Source: Streptomyces benahoarensis (GTDB lineage: Bacteria; Actinomycetota; Actinomycetes; Streptomycetales; Streptomycetaceae). Taken from it: a stretch of DNA of 37,482 bases. Numbering within the stretch: the first letter of the stretch is position 1; each line of letters starts with the position of its first letter. The DNA lies in contig NZ_VKJP01000023.1 of the NCBI RefSeq assembly GCF_007280575.1, forward strand, positions 1 through 37,482, written 5' to 3'. The position numbers and the translations under genes are program-made. Under the pieces are notes generated by a model. It did not search any database. It had not been told where the DNA came from and was given only the letters and a program-made list of their open reading frames with translations. Below, in pieces: positions 1 to 8,665 of this stretch.

Positions 1-158
1 GAGGGCGCCGGGGGTCGTCGGCCATGATCCGGCATGGGTACGCGGGGCGGTCGGTGCGCTGACCCCGGGGTCGTCAGGCCGAACGCACCCGAGGCGCCGG
101 GCTGGTGACGCCCCGCCCGGTCCCGGATCGGCACCGTGCCGCCCCGTCCGATCCGCAC

Positions 159-1136
159 TCACCTCCGCCCCGGAACCCCCGTGGACGCGCGGACCTCCAG
201 CCGGGGCGCCAGCCGCGTGGTGGTACGGGCCCCCGTCCCGCCGCACAGGTCGAGGAGGCGGCGGACGGCCGTGGCACCGGCCTCCTCGACCGGGAAGGAC
301 AGGGCGGTGACCGGTGGGTCGGTGACCGCGAAGGCGGTGAGGTCATCGCCCGCGGCGACGCTCAGGTCGTCGGGGACGCGGCGGCCCGCGGCGCGCAGGC
401 CGTGCAGCAGGCCGAGGGTGAGGTAGCTGTTGTAGACGAGCACCGCCGTGGCGTCGGCGGGCAGTCGGTCCGCGGCGGCGATGCCCGCGTCGAAGGTGGG
501 CGGCAGCGGGCCCAGGACGTGCAGGCGGGCACCGGCGGCCGCGGCCCGTTCGGCCAGGGCCGCCCTGCGCCGGGTGTCCGACCAGGAGCCGGGCGGCCCG
601 GAGACGTACGCGAGGTCGCGGTGGCCCAGCTCCAGCAGGTGGTCGGCGAGGCGGGTGGCGCCCTCCTCGGCGTCCAGGACGACGGCGGGCAGGCGGCCGA
701 CGCGGCGGTCGACGAGGATCAGCGGGCGCTGCCGTGCGTGCTCGCGCAGCGCGGCGTCCGTGCCGACGGGCGCCACCATGACGACGCCGTCGGCCTGTTC
801 GCCGAGGCGCGCGGCGAGCGCCGCCTCCCGGTCGGCGTCGGCCTCGGAGACGCTGATGAGGAGGTGGGCGTCGGCCTCCTCGGCGGCGCGTTGCGCGCCC
901 AGCACCAGCGGGGAGAAAAAGGGGTTGGCCAGCGTCGGCACGATCAGGCCGATCAGGCCCGTGCGGCCGGTGGTCAGCGCGCGGGCGCTGCGGTTGGGCT
1001 GGAAGCCGAGGCGGTCGGCGGCGGCCCGTACTTTCTCGCGGGTCGCCTCCGTCACCATCTCCGGGCGGGTCAGCGCGCGCGAGGCGGTGGCCTTGGAAAC
1101 CCCGGCCGCGCGCGCCACGTCCGCGAGTGTCGCCAC
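159..1136 (-). CDS. LacI-family transcriptional regulator
   Basis: A 325-residue DNA-binding repressor of the LacI/GalR family, predicted to be cytoplasmic and to respond to a sugar-like ligand. Residues 2-22 form the classic LacI helix-turn-helix (TLADVARAAGVSKATASRAL) and the hinge region follows. From about residue 60 comes the periplasmic-binding-protein-like sensor, with the typical NPFFSPLVLGAQRAAEE stretch and a late LSVAAGDD strand. The length is normal for the family. The GTG start at 1136 is chosen because AAGGAGG lies six bases upstream. The gene is downstream of the peptidase on the same strand, separated by a strong hairpin, so it probably has its own promoter. A LacI-like operator lies just upstream (1220-1231), which suggests autoregulation. 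The ligand cannot be read from the sequence; its targets may lie to the left of the window. Confidence 0.93.
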   Translation of the reverse strand: MATLADVARAAGVSKATASRALTRPEMVTEATREKVRAAADRLGFQPNRSARALTTGRTGLIGLIVPTLANPFFSPLVLGAQRAAEEADAHLLISVSEADADREAALAARLGEQADGVVMVAPVGTDAALREHARQRPLILVDRRVGRLPAVVLDAEEGATRLADHLLELGHRDLAYVSGPPGSWSDTRRRAALAERAAAAGARLHVLGPLPPTFDAGIAAADRLPADATAVLVYNSYLTLGLLHGLRAAGRRVPDDLSVAAGDDLTAFAVTDPPVTALSFPVEEAGATAVRRLLDLCGGTGARTTTRLAPRLEVRASTGVPGRR

Positions 1137-1219
1137 CTGATGCCTCCTTCTGACCGGACGTCGGCCGGGCGCCGCGCGGGTGCGCGGTCCGGCGTCCGAT
1201 GCTAGTGCAACCGCTCTCT

Positions 1220-1231
1220 GAAACCGGTTCC
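1220..1231. promoter_or_regulatory. Candidate LacI-family operator
   Basis: GAAACCGGTTCC is a near-perfect 12-bp palindrome (one mismatch pair) with the central CG that LacI-family operators normally have. It lies about 84 bp upstream of the LacI-type gene and downstream of the peptidase terminator, where an autoregulatory operator is expected. A degenerate half-site, GCAACCG, lies just to its left. This is sequence pattern only. Confidence 0.45.
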
Positions 1232-1270
1232 CCGGATGTAACGGAGTACGTGGCGGAGCCTCAACACGCG

Positions 1271-1308
1271 GGCGCGGGCGCCCCGGAGAGGTCCGGGACG
1301 CCCGCGCC
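1271..1308 (-). terminator. Terminator hairpin after the peptidase gene
   Basis: A 10-bp perfect stem (GGCGCGGGCG at 1271-1280 with CGCCCGCGCC at 1299-1308) continues after one mismatch into five more pairs (1282-1286 with 1293-1297), around a 6-nt loop. It starts 15 bases past the peptidase stop codon. There is no clear T-tract, as is common for Streptomyces terminators. Confidence 0.7.
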
Positions 1309-1323
1309 GTACGAGTACGCCGG

Positions 1324-2961
1324 TCAGGGAGCGACGGGCAGGTCCCTCGCGCCCTTGGCGGCGGTCTTGGCGCTCGCCTTGGCGGGCTCGGGGGCGGCGT
1401 GCGGTGCGCACGTCACATCCCGGGCGTCGGTCCTGCCCTCCAGCAGGTAGGCGTCGACCCGGTCGTTGATGCAGGGGTTGACGAGGCCGGTGACGCCGTG
1501 CGAACCGGCGTCCCGCTCGGTGATCAGCCGCGAACCGGCGAACCGCTTGTGCAGCTCGACCGCGCCCTCGTACGGGGTGGCGGCGTCGCGGGTGCTCTGG
1601 ACGAGCAGCACCGGGGGCAGGCCCTTGCCGCTCTTGACCTCGACGGGGCGCTGCTGCTTGGCGGACCAGGTCGCGCAGGGCAGGTTCATCCAGGCGTTCG
1701 CCCAGGTCATGAAGGGCGCCTGGGCGTGGACGCGGGTGTTGTCGCGGTCCCAGGTGCGCCAGTCGGTGGGCCACTTGGTGTCGGCGCACTCGACGGCGGT
1801 GTAGACCGCGTTGCCGTTCTCGGCGGCGATGTTGCCGGCGGTGTCCTTCAGGTCCGGTCCGGCGTTCTCGATCAGCTGCTTGTCGTCACCGGCGCGGTAC
1901 GCGCTCCACACCTCGGCGGCGGGCGCCCACATCGAGTCGTAGTAGGGCGCCTGCTGGAAGAACCCGATCAGCTCGGCGGGGCCGACGAGGCCGCCGATGG
2001 GGCTCTTCTTGGCGCTCGCGCGGAGCTTCTCCCACTGCGCCTGGACCTTCTCGGGGGTGTCGCCGATGTGGTACGTCGCGTCGTTCTTGGCGACCCACTT
2101 CTTCCAGTCGCCCCAGCGGGTCTCGAAGGCGACGTCCTGGTCGAGGTTGGCCTGGTACCAGACCTTGTCGCGCGAGGGGTTGACGACGCTGTCGACGACC
2201 ATGCGACGGACGTGGCCCGGGAAGAGCGTGCCGTAGACGGCGCCGAGGTAGGTGCCGTAGGAGACGCCGAGGTAGTTGAGCTTCTTCTCGCCGAGCGCGG
2301 CGCGGATGACGTCCAGGTCGCGGGCGGTGTTGGGCGTCGTCAGATACGGCAGGAGGCCGCCGCTGCGGGCCGCGCAACCGTCCGCGTACGCCTTGGCGAG
2401 CTTGCGCTGGGCGCGCTTGTCGGCCTCGTTGCCGGGGACCGGGTCGGCCTTGGGGGCGCTGACGAACTCCTGCGGGTCGACGCAGGAGATGGCGGCGGAG
2501 TGGCCGACGCCGCGCGGGTCGAAACCGACGAAGTCGTAGGCGGCGGCGGTCTTCTTCCACAGCGGCTTGCCGTCGGTCACGCGGGAGGGGAAGCGCATAC
2601 CGGAGCCGCCGGGGCCGCCGGGGTTGTAGACGAGGGCGCCCTGACGCGCGTCCTTGCCGCCGGTGTTGCGGACCCGGTCGACGGCGATCTTGATGGTGCG
2701 GCCGCCGGGGCGGGCGTAGTCCACGGGGACGGTGACGTAACCGCACTGGATCGGGGCCTTCAGGCCCCAGTCGGCGGGGCAGTCCTGCCAGTTGATGCCC
2801 TGGGCGGCGGCGCGGGCGGCGGCGGTCCGCACGCCGCGGTCCTCGGCGGAGGAGGCGGGGTGGCGCTCACCGGCGGTGGCGGGCGTGGCGGAGATCGCTC
2901 CGGCGAGGAGCGCGCCGGTCACCAGGGTGCCGGCGGCGCCGAGTGCTGCTGTTCTTCTCAC
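1324..2961 (-). CDS. tap: Secreted tripeptidyl aminopeptidase (alpha/beta hydrolase, Tap/Slp family)
   Basis: A 545-residue secreted serine peptidase that removes N-terminal tripeptides, close in length to Streptomyces Tap (about 537). The first 30 residues are a Sec signal peptide: RR, a hydrophobic core, then ATPATA. The oxyanion-type NPGGPGGSG follows at residues 113-121. The nucleophile elbow GVSYG is at 232-236 (Ser234). The C-terminal TAP-like domain carries the acid (QSTRDAATP) and the base (DAGSHGVTG). The GTG at 2961 is chosen because it begins the signal peptide and has GGGGGA eight bases upstream; the reading frame stays open further upstream without signal-like sequence. The gene stands alone and is followed by a strong hairpin. 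It probably feeds extracellular protein use. A Slp-type mycelium-associated paralogue is the main alternative. Confidence 0.93.
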   Translation of the reverse strand: MRRTAALGAAGTLVTGALLAGAISATPATAGERHPASSAEDRGVRTAAARAAAQGINWQDCPADWGLKAPIQCGYVTVPVDYARPGGRTIKIAVDRVRNTGGKDARQGALVYNPGGPGGSGMRFPSRVTDGKPLWKKTAAAYDFVGFDPRGVGHSAAISCVDPQEFVSAPKADPVPGNEADKRAQRKLAKAYADGCAARSGGLLPYLTTPNTARDLDVIRAALGEKKLNYLGVSYGTYLGAVYGTLFPGHVRRMVVDSVVNPSRDKVWYQANLDQDVAFETRWGDWKKWVAKNDATYHIGDTPEKVQAQWEKLRASAKKSPIGGLVGPAELIGFFQQAPYYDSMWAPAAEVWSAYRAGDDKQLIENAGPDLKDTAGNIAAENGNAVYTAVECADTKWPTDWRTWDRDNTRVHAQAPFMTWANAWMNLPCATWSAKQQRPVEVKSGKGLPPVLLVQSTRDAATPYEGAVELHKRFAGSRLITERDAGSHGVTGLVNPCINDRVDAYLLEGRTDARDVTCAPHAAPEPAKASAKTAAKGARDLPVAP

Positions 2962-3503
2962 GTGGTGGTTCCCCCTGCAAGGGTGCGCCGCGCGGGGCGG
3001 CTGATCACGGCATGACGAGGGGGATCCTGCCGTCCCACGCCCCCCAGGAGAAGATTCGAACATCATTTCTTTATCAATCTGTAGGAATCGTGGGGGTGGT
3101 GGAGGATGTGCACCCCCGGCCTCTTGCGCCCCATCCGCCGCCCCTCCGCCTCCTTTCCCTGCCGTCACGGACAGTGGCGGCCGGGACGACCCCAGCACGG
3201 CCGGAATCCGTCGTGGCCACCGTGTTTCGCGGCGTTCCGGGACGTTTTCGGGACAGCGGTCCGCCAACCGACCGAGGAGAAACCGGCGCTCAGGGGCCGG
3301 ACCGCGCGGTGCGGGGCGTCACGGTGGGTACCCGGGACGCCGAACGACGGACCAGAACGCGTCAATCGTCCGTCATGTACGTTCCGCCTCTGTGCCGGGA
3401 CGCGTACGGTGAGTAGCCTTCAAGCGGGCTCTCCTCCGTGCCAGCCGCGCGGGGAGAGCTGTCGGCGTTTCGCCTCCGTCCCGTGACCGAGAAGGAGTTC
3501 CGC
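2962..3503. other. Intergenic region between divergent tap and roadblock genes
   Basis: No gene is supported here. The region contains an AT-rich island at about 3054-3090 (including CATTTCTTTATCAATCTG), unusual in this DNA and a likely promoter for the peptidase. A possible -10 hexamer, TAGCCT, at 3414-3419 lies about 85 bp before the first roadblock-like gene. Frames open across the region lack coding character. Confidence 0.5.
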
Positions 3504-3890
3504 GTGCCGGGTATCGATCAGGTGTTGTCCGAGGCGATGGGTATCCCCGGCGTTCTCGGCGCCGGGCTGATCGACTGGACCAGCGGGCTGTCCCTCGGTA
3601 CGGCGGGCCGGGCGCCGGGGAACGACCACGACGCCGCGGCCGCGGACACCGCCGAGGTCGTCCAGGCCGTCCAGCGCAGCGCCACCTTCGACTCCGGCGC
3701 CGACGGGGCGCGACCGGGCCTGGAAGACCTGATCCTCACCGCAGCCGGGGGCTACCACCTCATCCGCTTCGTCCACACCGCCTTCGACAGTCAGACGTAC
3801 CTGTACCTGTACCTGGACCGGGAGCGGGCCAATCTGGCCGTGGCGCGCAGGCGGCTGCACGATCTGGCGGCCGGGCTCGTGCCGGGCTGA
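3504..3890 (+). CDS. Small roadblock/LC7-like protein, paralogue 1
   Basis: A 128-residue cytoplasmic protein. Its pattern is an N-terminal amphipathic helix (GIDQVLSEAM), a strand with WTSGLSLG, a middle helix, then a strand ending YHLIRFV and a final YLYLYLDRERANLAVARRRL helix. This is the alpha-beta order expected of the roadblock/LC7 (MglB-like) dimerisation fold; I recognise the fold, not a characterised family member. It aligns end to end with the protein at 5955-6329, sharing the TSG, YHLIR and LYL-LDR-RANLA-AR segments, so the two are paralogues. The GTG start at 3504 has GAAGGAG six bases upstream, and the paralogues' starts then line up exactly. The longer frame beginning at 3438 lacks that support. 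It heads a four-gene set. Its partner is unknown, because no Ras-like GTPase is adjacent. Confidence 0.82.
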   Translation: MPGIDQVLSEAMGIPGVLGAGLIDWTSGLSLGTAGRAPGNDHDAAAADTAEVVQAVQRSATFDSGADGARPGLEDLILTAAGGYHLIRFVHTAFDSQTYLYLYLDRERANLAVARRRLHDLAAGLVPG

Positions 3891-3892
3891 CC

Positions 3893-3956
3893 GCGCGGGC
3901 TCTCCCGCGCCGCCGCGACACGCCCGCGGCCCCGGCACCCTCGGTGCGCGGGGCCG
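3893..3956 (+). terminator. Tandem GC hairpins after paralogue 1
   Basis: A 7-bp perfect stem-loop (GCGCGGG, loop CTCT, CCCGCGC; 3893-3910) is followed by an imperfect larger hairpin at about 3927-3956 (CGGCCCC pairing with GGGGCCG, with CACC/GGTG inside). There is no T-tract. It may separate the first gene from the following three or reduce readthrough. Confidence 0.45.
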
Positions 3957-4000
3957 TGCTCGGCCCGGTACCGCTCGACCGGACACGCTAGGGGAACGCC

Positions 4001-5395
4001 ATGGGCCAGTCCGCCTCCACTCCCCCGACCGGACCGGACGGCCCGCTCGCGCGACTCGCCGCCGAACGGGCCACCGGCGCACTCCACTTCCCCGGTGGCC
4101 GCATCCGTCTCCGAGACGGCGCGGTCTCCTGGGTGGAGTGCGACGACCTGCCCGGATCCGCCCCGCCCCGCGAGGGCGGGCGATCACGCCGCACGCGGCA
4201 GGGCCGGGCGGCGTCCGGAGCCGGCGGGCGGGCGCGTACCTCCGGAGGCGGTCCCGCGTCCGGGGCGGGCGCCGGGGACGTCGCGCCGGAGAGCTTGGTG
4301 CTGCGGCAGATCCGCCATCTGACGCTGCTGCTGGACGCGGCGTTCCTGGTGCTGCCGCTCCCCGGGGAGGGCACGTCGTTCACGCCCGGCGCGGAGCACT
4401 GCCCCGAGGCCGTACGGCAGGTGGGCGTCGCCGCGCTGCTGCGGGCGGTCGCCGTCCGCCGGGCGCAGCTGGACGCCTGGCGGACGTGGGAGGCGGTGGA
4501 CGGCGCGCCGGTCGTCCTGACCCCGGACACCCGCCGCGAGGACGGCCCCGGCTGGCGGGCCCGGCTCCTGCTGGCGGCGGCGGACGGGCGGCGCACCCCC
4601 GCCGGTCTCGCCCACGCGCTGGGGCACTCGGTGTTCTGGACGCTGCTGGAGGTACGGCGGCTGGCCGCGGGCGGGCTGGTTGTGCTCCCGGAGGGCGCGG
4701 GGGCGGCCGGCGGGACAGGGACGGCCGGTGGCACGGACACGGCCGGTGGTGCGGCGGCGAGCGGCGGAAGCCCCACCACCGGCGGCGCGGCGGCAACCGG
4801 CCGAACGCCGACCACCGGCGGTACGGCGACGGGCGGTGGCAGGAAAGCAGGCGGCGGTACGGCGGCGACGAGCGGCGGGAAGGCGACCGGCGGCGCGGGG
4901 ACGGCCGGTGGCACGAGCCCGGAGCCGTCCGGCGCCCGCCCCGCGGGCCGGAGCGGTGGCGGGGCGCGGCCGGGCGGGTCCGAGCGCCCGCGGGGCGGCG
5001 GGGAGAACCGATCCGGCACGGCCGGGCGGGACCGGGGCGGCCCGGACAAGCGGTCGGGTGCCGCGCCCGCGCTGCCGACGCGCGGTGGCCCCGGTGGCCG
5101 CGACGGCGGGCTGCCGTCGCGGCCTCCCGCGGGCGGGCGGAGCGGCGGGCCGTCGTCGCGGGCCGCCGGGCGTGAGCGGGACGCGGAGCGGCCGACGCAC
5201 TCCGCCGCGGACGACGGCGGGACGCCGGGCGCGCTGCCCCGGCGGCGTCCGGGGGTGTGCCTGGAGGAGGCGCGGGAGCGGGACCCGCAGCCGTCCGCCG
5301 GGACGCCGGGGCTGCCGGCCGGGCTCCCGGAGACCGCCGACCCCGATGTCACCCTCCTCACCCGCCTGCGTACGGCACTGGAGGAGAACCTGTGA
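4001..5395 (+). CDS. DUF4388-like protein with long disordered Gly/Thr-rich tail
   Basis: A 464-residue protein in two parts. Residues 1 to about 225 look folded. LARLAAERATGALHFPGG followed by IRLRDGAVSWVECDD resembles the DUF4388 (PATAN) module, in which a Gly-rich beta segment follows an 'x-x-G-x-L' start. A helical region (LRQIRHLTLLLDAAFLVLPL) and a possible winged-helix end (TPAGLAHALGHSVFWTLLEVRR) follow. Residues 226 to about 440 are low complexity: repeats of T-A-G-G and T-T-G-G, then Gly/Arg/Pro/Ser. The last 18 residues return to a helix (DPDVTLLTRLRTALEENL). The ATG at 4001 has AGGGGAA before it. It lies between two roadblock-type genes, as DUF4388 proteins do in some MglA/MglB-like systems, so a scaffold or signalling role is inferred. 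Function unknown. Confidence 0.78.
   Translation: MGQSASTPPTGPDGPLARLAAERATGALHFPGGRIRLRDGAVSWVECDDLPGSAPPREGGRSRRTRQGRAASGAGGRARTSGGGPASGAGAGDVAPESLVLRQIRHLTLLLDAAFLVLPLPGEGTSFTPGAEHCPEAVRQVGVAALLRAVAVRRAQLDAWRTWEAVDGAPVVLTPDTRREDGPGWRARLLLAAADGRRTPAGLAHALGHSVFWTLLEVRRLAAGGLVVLPEGAGAAGGTGTAGGTDTAGGAAASGGSPTTGGAAATGRTPTTGGTATGGGRKAGGGTAATSGGKATGGAGTAGGTSPEPSGARPAGRSGGGARPGGSERPRGGGENRSGTAGRDRGGPDKRSGAAPALPTRGGPGGRDGGLPSRPPAGGRSGGPSSRAAGRERDAERPTHSAADDGGTPGALPRRRPGVCLEEARERDPQPSAGTPGLPAGLPETADPDVTLLTRLRTALEENL
4708..4920 (+). repeat. Coding low-complexity repeat (ACGGCCGGTGG-type)
   Basis: Degenerate repeats of the words ACGGCCGGTGG and ACCACCGGCGG within the DUF4388-like gene encode T-A-G-G and T-T-G-G units. 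The repeats vary in length and are interrupted by A, K and R codons. Such a tract is prone to slippage, so its length probably varies between strains. Confidence 0.7.
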
Positions 5396-5453
5396 ACCGT
5401 TGTGACGACCCATGAGACGTGCCCTCGCACGGCGCGCCGAGAAGAGGAGACTG

Positions 5454-5843
5454 ATGACGATCCAGCCCAGGGTGCGGGACGAACTGCACGCGCTGCGCGA
5501 CCAGGTGCGCCATCTCCGCGGCGGCATGGTGGCCAGCGCGGACGGCATGGTCATCGCCCACGATCTGCGGAACATCGAACCGGACGCCCTCGCCGCGCTC
5601 ACCGCGGCGGCCATCGGCGTCGCCAAGCGTCTCACCGAGGCGACCGGTCAGGGCGGCTTCGAGGAGACCCTCACCCGCGGCACGCACGGCTACGTCGCGG
5701 CGTACGCGGCGGGGGCGAAGGCGGTGCTGACCACCGTGGGCGGCCCGGAGATCAATGTGGGGCGACTGCATCTGCAGGCCCGTCAGGCCGCGGAGCGCAT
5801 CGGTGCGCTGGTGGACGAGGCGCCCGCCGCGGACCCGTCCTGA
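5454..5843 (+). CDS. Roadblock/LC7-domain (MglB-like) protein
   Basis: A 129-residue cytoplasmic roadblock/LC7-domain protein. The family forms homodimers that regulate small Ras-like GTPases (MglB on MglA, CvnB in Streptomyces conservons). The features are a first helix (VRDELHALRDQVRHLRGG), the strand pair MVASADGMVIAHDL, and the typical LAALTAAAIGVAKRLTEAT helix. Then come a beta strand with YVAAYAAGAKAVLTTV and the closing NVGRLHLQARQAAERIGALV helix. The ATG at 5454 is chosen because GAGGAG lies just before it; an ATG at 5412 is in frame but has no clear site. The gene starts 58 bp after the DUF4388-like gene and is probably cotranscribed. Unlike conservons, no histidine kinase, DUF742 or GTPase gene follows. 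Confidence 0.9.
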   Translation: MTIQPRVRDELHALRDQVRHLRGGMVASADGMVIAHDLRNIEPDALAALTAAAIGVAKRLTEATGQGGFEETLTRGTHGYVAAYAAGAKAVLTTVGGPEINVGRLHLQARQAAERIGALVDEAPAADPS

Positions 5844-5954
5844 TCCCACCGCCGTTCCCGCCCGCCTCCACCGGTCGCCGCTCCCCCAACGCCCCGTCCG
5901 GGCCCCGCGTTTCACGCCCCGCCGCAACCCGTACCCAGAAAGGTGTGCACCGTT

Positions 5955-6329
5955 ATGGCATCCATGGAAAACGCGCTCGCCGATGCGATGTCGACCATCG
6001 AAGGCGTCATCGGCATCGCCCTCGTCGATCACACCAGCGGGATGACGCTGGCGGCGCTCGGCGGCAGCAACTCACTGGATATGGAGGTCGCCGCGGCGGG
6101 GAACACCGATCTCGTCCGCGCGAAGCTGCGCACGATGGAGATGCTGGATCTGCAGGGCTCCATCGAGGACATGCTGATCACGCTCACCTCGCAGTACCAC
6201 CTGATCCGGCCGGTGACCGGGCGCCACGGCGCCGGGCTCTTCCTCTATCTGGTGCTCGACCGCAAGCGCGCCAATCTCGCGCTGGCCCGCCACCGGCTCG
6301 CCCGGGTCGAGGAGGTACTGGAGGTCTGA
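5955..6329 (+). CDS. Small roadblock/LC7-like protein, paralogue 2
   Basis: A 124-residue cytoplasmic protein, paralogous to the product of 3504-3890. Shared elements are an N-terminal helix (MENALADAM), a strand with DHTSGMTLA, YHLIRPV, and a final LYLVLDRKRANLALARHRL segment. The helix-strand order fits a roadblock/LC7-like fold. The ATG at 5955 is preferred because it aligns exactly with the start of paralogue 1; AAAGG lies 11 bases upstream. An ATG at 5964 is possible. The gene ends 5 bp from the convergent ureD stop, leaving no room for a separate terminator, so the two transcripts probably overlap. One possibility is that the two paralogues pair as a heterodimer or compete for the middle roadblock protein; this is inference. 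Confidence 0.83.
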   Translation: MASMENALADAMSTIEGVIGIALVDHTSGMTLAALGGSNSLDMEVAAAGNTDLVRAKLRTMEMLDLQGSIEDMLITLTSQYHLIRPVTGRHGAGLFLYLVLDRKRANLALARHRLARVEEVLEV

Positions 6330-6334
6330 GCGGT

Positions 6335-7168
6335 TCAGCCCGGCAGGCTCCGGGCCGCCTCGTCGAGGACGGCGCGCAGCCGCAGGGCATCCGGGGCGAC
6401 GGCGGTGGCGAGGACCGCGGGGCCGGTCAGCGGCGCCAGCACGCCCTGCCCGCCGGTCGCGTCCCGCCGCTCCGGCGCGGCCCCGCCCAGCAGCCGCACC
6501 CGCTGCTCGGCGTCCTCGAACTCCGGCCCTACGGCGAGGAGTTGACCGAGAGCCCGGTGGCCGCCGAGGGCGGCGGAGGTGTCCCAGCCGGGTACGCCGG
6601 GGCCGTAGGCGGTCTCCTGGTCCAGCAGGGTGCGTCCGGCGCGGCGGACCGTCAGGCGGCTGTGCAGCGTGCCGGTGTGCTCGCCGCTGCGGCCCAGGAC
6701 CTGTTCCTCGCGCAGGACGAGGCGGGCGGTGGGGGCCAGTTCGACGGTGGTGGTCATCCACAGGTCGCTGCCCTCGGCGCAGATCAGCGGTTCGGGCAGC
6801 CAGTCGAGGCGGGCGCCGTCGCCGACGGTCAGCCGGACGTCGTAGGTGGCGGCGTCGCCGGTGCGGCCGGGCAGCGCGACGGTGGCGGCGGACGCGGTCA
6901 GGTGGAGCGACGCCCCGGCCTCGGCGGTGGCCTCGACGGCCAGCCGGTCACCGCCGAGCGGGGCGCTCATCGCGCCCACCATGCAGACGCGGGCCTGCGG
7001 CCCGGGGAAGCCGGTCCGGCGCAGCGCGAACGGCCCGGAACCGTCCAGGACGGGCAGCCGGGTAATGCCGTGCGCGTCGGTGCGGGCGAGGATGCGGGCG
7101 GTGGCCCGCAGTCCGGCGGCCGTGGCCGGGACGCCGGACGGCCGGGTGGTGGTGGGCGCGGGGCTCAT
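6335..7168 (-). CDS. ureD: Urease accessory protein UreD (UreH)
   Basis: A 277-residue accessory protein that binds apo-urease and, with UreF and UreG, forms the complex that delivers nickel to the active site. Family features seen are the [20 protein letters not shown] opening strand, a beta-rich core ([17 protein letters not shown]), the [14 protein letters not shown] segment typical of UreD, and [14 protein letters not shown]. The ATG at 7168 is chosen because it overlaps the ureG stop in an ATGA and gives the expected length; the frame is open further upstream inside ureG. It is the last gene of the urease operon and is translationally coupled to ureG. Confidence 0.93.
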   Translation of the reverse strand: MSPAPTTTRPSGVPATAAGLRATARILARTDAHGITRLPVLDGSGPFALRRTGFPGPQARVCMVGAMSAPLGGDRLAVEATAEAGASLHLTASAATVALPGRTGDAATYDVRLTVGDGARLDWLPEPLICAEGSDLWMTTTVELAPTARLVLREEQVLGRSGEHTGTLHSRLTVRRAGRTLLDQETAYGPGVPGWDTSAALGGHRALGQLLAVGPEFEDAEQRVRLLGGAAPERRDATGGQGVLAPLTGPAVLATAVAPDALRLRAVLDEAARSLPG

Positions 7169-7866
7169 GCGGCGCTCGTGGTCCAGCCGGCGAGGCGGGC
7201 ACGGACCCACTCGGCGACCGGGGTGACGCCGCCGTCGGACTTGACGTTGGTGAACACGACGGGCAGTTCACCGCGCTGGGCCTTGGCGTCGCGGGCCATG
7301 CCCTCCAGGTCGACGCCGACGTGGGGCGCGAGGTCGGTCTTGTTGACGATCAGCAGGTCCGCGGTGGTGACGCCGGGGCCGCCCTTGCGGGGGATGTCGT
7401 CGCCGCCCGCGACGTCGATGACAAAGATCTGCGCGTCGACGAGGCCCTTGGAGAAGGTGGCGGTCAGGTTGTCGCCGCCGGACTCGACGAGGATCAGATC
7501 GAGCGGGCCGACCTCGTCCTCCAGGTCCTCGACGGCCTCCAGGTTGGCGGAGATGTCGTCGCGGATCGCGGTGTGCGGGCAGGCGCCGGTCTCCACCGCC
7601 TTGATCCGCTCACCGGGCAGGACCGCCTCGCGCAGCAGGAACTCGGCGTCCTCCCGCGTGTAGATGTCGTTGGTGACGACGGCGAGGGACAGTTCGTCGC
7701 GCAGCGCCCGGCACAGGGCGGCGACGGTGGCGGTCTTGCCGGTGCCGACCGGGCCGCCCAGGCCGATGCGCAGGGCGCGGCGGGTGCCGTCGGGGCGGGT
7801 GGACACCGCGGCGCTGTAGCTGTGGCGGTGCGGGAAGATCTCGTCGAGTTCGTGGTCGAGGTGCAT
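7165..7866 (-). CDS. ureG: Urease accessory GTPase UreG
   Basis: A 233-residue SIMIBI-class GTPase that powers nickel insertion into urease. The P-loop GPVGTGKT is at residues 38-45. The metal-binding CPH motif within VETGACPH is at 96-98, [12 protein letters not shown] is near 128-139, and the guanine-specificity NKTD is at 175-178. The short His-rich N-terminus ([17 protein letters not shown]) may help hold nickel. The ATG at 7866 has GGAG five bases upstream. The gene lies 73 bp after ureF and overlaps ureD by 4 bp. Confidence 0.97.
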   Translation of the reverse strand: MHLDHELDEIFPHRHSYSAAVSTRPDGTRRALRIGLGGPVGTGKTATVAALCRALRDELSLAVVTNDIYTREDAEFLLREAVLPGERIKAVETGACPHTAIRDDISANLEAVEDLEDEVGPLDLILVESGGDNLTATFSKGLVDAQIFVIDVAGGDDIPRKGGPGVTTADLLIVNKTDLAPHVGVDLEGMARDAKAQRGELPVVFTNVKSDGGVTPVAEWVRARLAGWTTSAA

Positions 7867-7939
7867 ACGGACTCCGTAGTCGTGCGAGCGCGCGAGGCGC
7901 AGGGGGCCGCCGGGAGCGGGTGGCTCCCGGCGGCGGTGG

Positions 7940-8614
7940 TCAGGAGGCGAAGAGGCGGACCGGCCAGGCGGCGTGCTGTTCGGCGGTGATGTCGAGCAGC
8001 GGCGCCGACGCGGCGGGCAGCACGTGCGGCCCCTCCGTCGGGAAGCGGGCCCCGGCCGCCGCGGCGTCGGCCGCGAGACGGTCGAGGTCGCCGGCGAGGC
8101 GGGCGAGGACGGCGGTGGCGTCGAAGGGGTCCAGGCTGAGCAGCCGGACCACCGCGGTCGCCGGACCGCTGACGTTCTCGTACGCCGCGGCGTAGGCGGC
8201 GTCCAGCGGCGTCAGCCCGGCGGCGCGGGCGGCGACGCCCAGCACCACCGGCTGGTGGGCGCCGCGCGGCCGCGCCGCGGCCAGCGCGGCCAGCTCCGCC
8301 GACGGCCAGGCCGCCCGCGCCGCCCGCATCATCTGGCGGCCCAGGCGGCGGGCGGCGGCGCGCAGCGCCGGGACGGGCGTGCGGGCGTCCGCCACGTCGT
8401 CGAGGGCCAGCGGGTCGCCGCCGGCCGCGGCGGCCGCGGCGAGCCCCGCCGCGACCAGCCCGGCGGTGTGCAGCCGACCGCGGCAGAACGCCTCCAGCGA
8501 GGCGGCGTCCGTGATGCGTCCGGCCGCGACCGCGGCCTCCGCCCCGCCGGAGTGCGCGTGCCCTCCGGCGGGGAACCGGCCGTCGGCGAGCACCATGAGG
8601 GCGGCGCGGTTCAT
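7940..8614 (-). CDS. ureF: Urease accessory protein UreF
   Basis: A 224-residue all-helical accessory protein that bridges UreD and UreG in the nickel-insertion complex. The N-terminal [21 protein letters not shown] is the UreF signature, with Phe-Pro and the HSGG turn. Other segments fit the helical family, including [21 protein letters not shown] and [15 protein letters not shown]. It is encoded 51 bp after ureC in the operon and is very Ala-rich, as in other high-GC homologues. Confidence 0.94.
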   Translation of the reverse strand: MNRAALMVLADGRFPAGGHAHSGGAEAAVAAGRITDAASLEAFCRGRLHTAGLVAAGLAAAAAAGGDPLALDDVADARTPVPALRAAARRLGRQMMRAARAAWPSAELAALAAARPRGAHQPVVLGVAARAAGLTPLDAAYAAAYENVSGPATAVVRLLSLDPFDATAVLARLAGDLDRLAADAAAAGARFPTEGPHVLPAASAPLLDITAEQHAAWPVRLFAS

Positions 8615-8665
8615 CGCGGGCCTCCGGGGTGCGTGCCGTTCCTGGATGAGGTCATCTGCGTCATC

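Noticed and set aside
1-158. Start of a further gene at the left edge
   Set aside because: ATG-like triplets occur, but no ribosome site or coding pattern is visible in 158 bases. Nothing can be supported.
3504-6329. Conservon (cvn) locus
   Set aside because: A roadblock protein is present, but the histidine kinase, DUF742 protein and GTPase that define a conservon are all absent.
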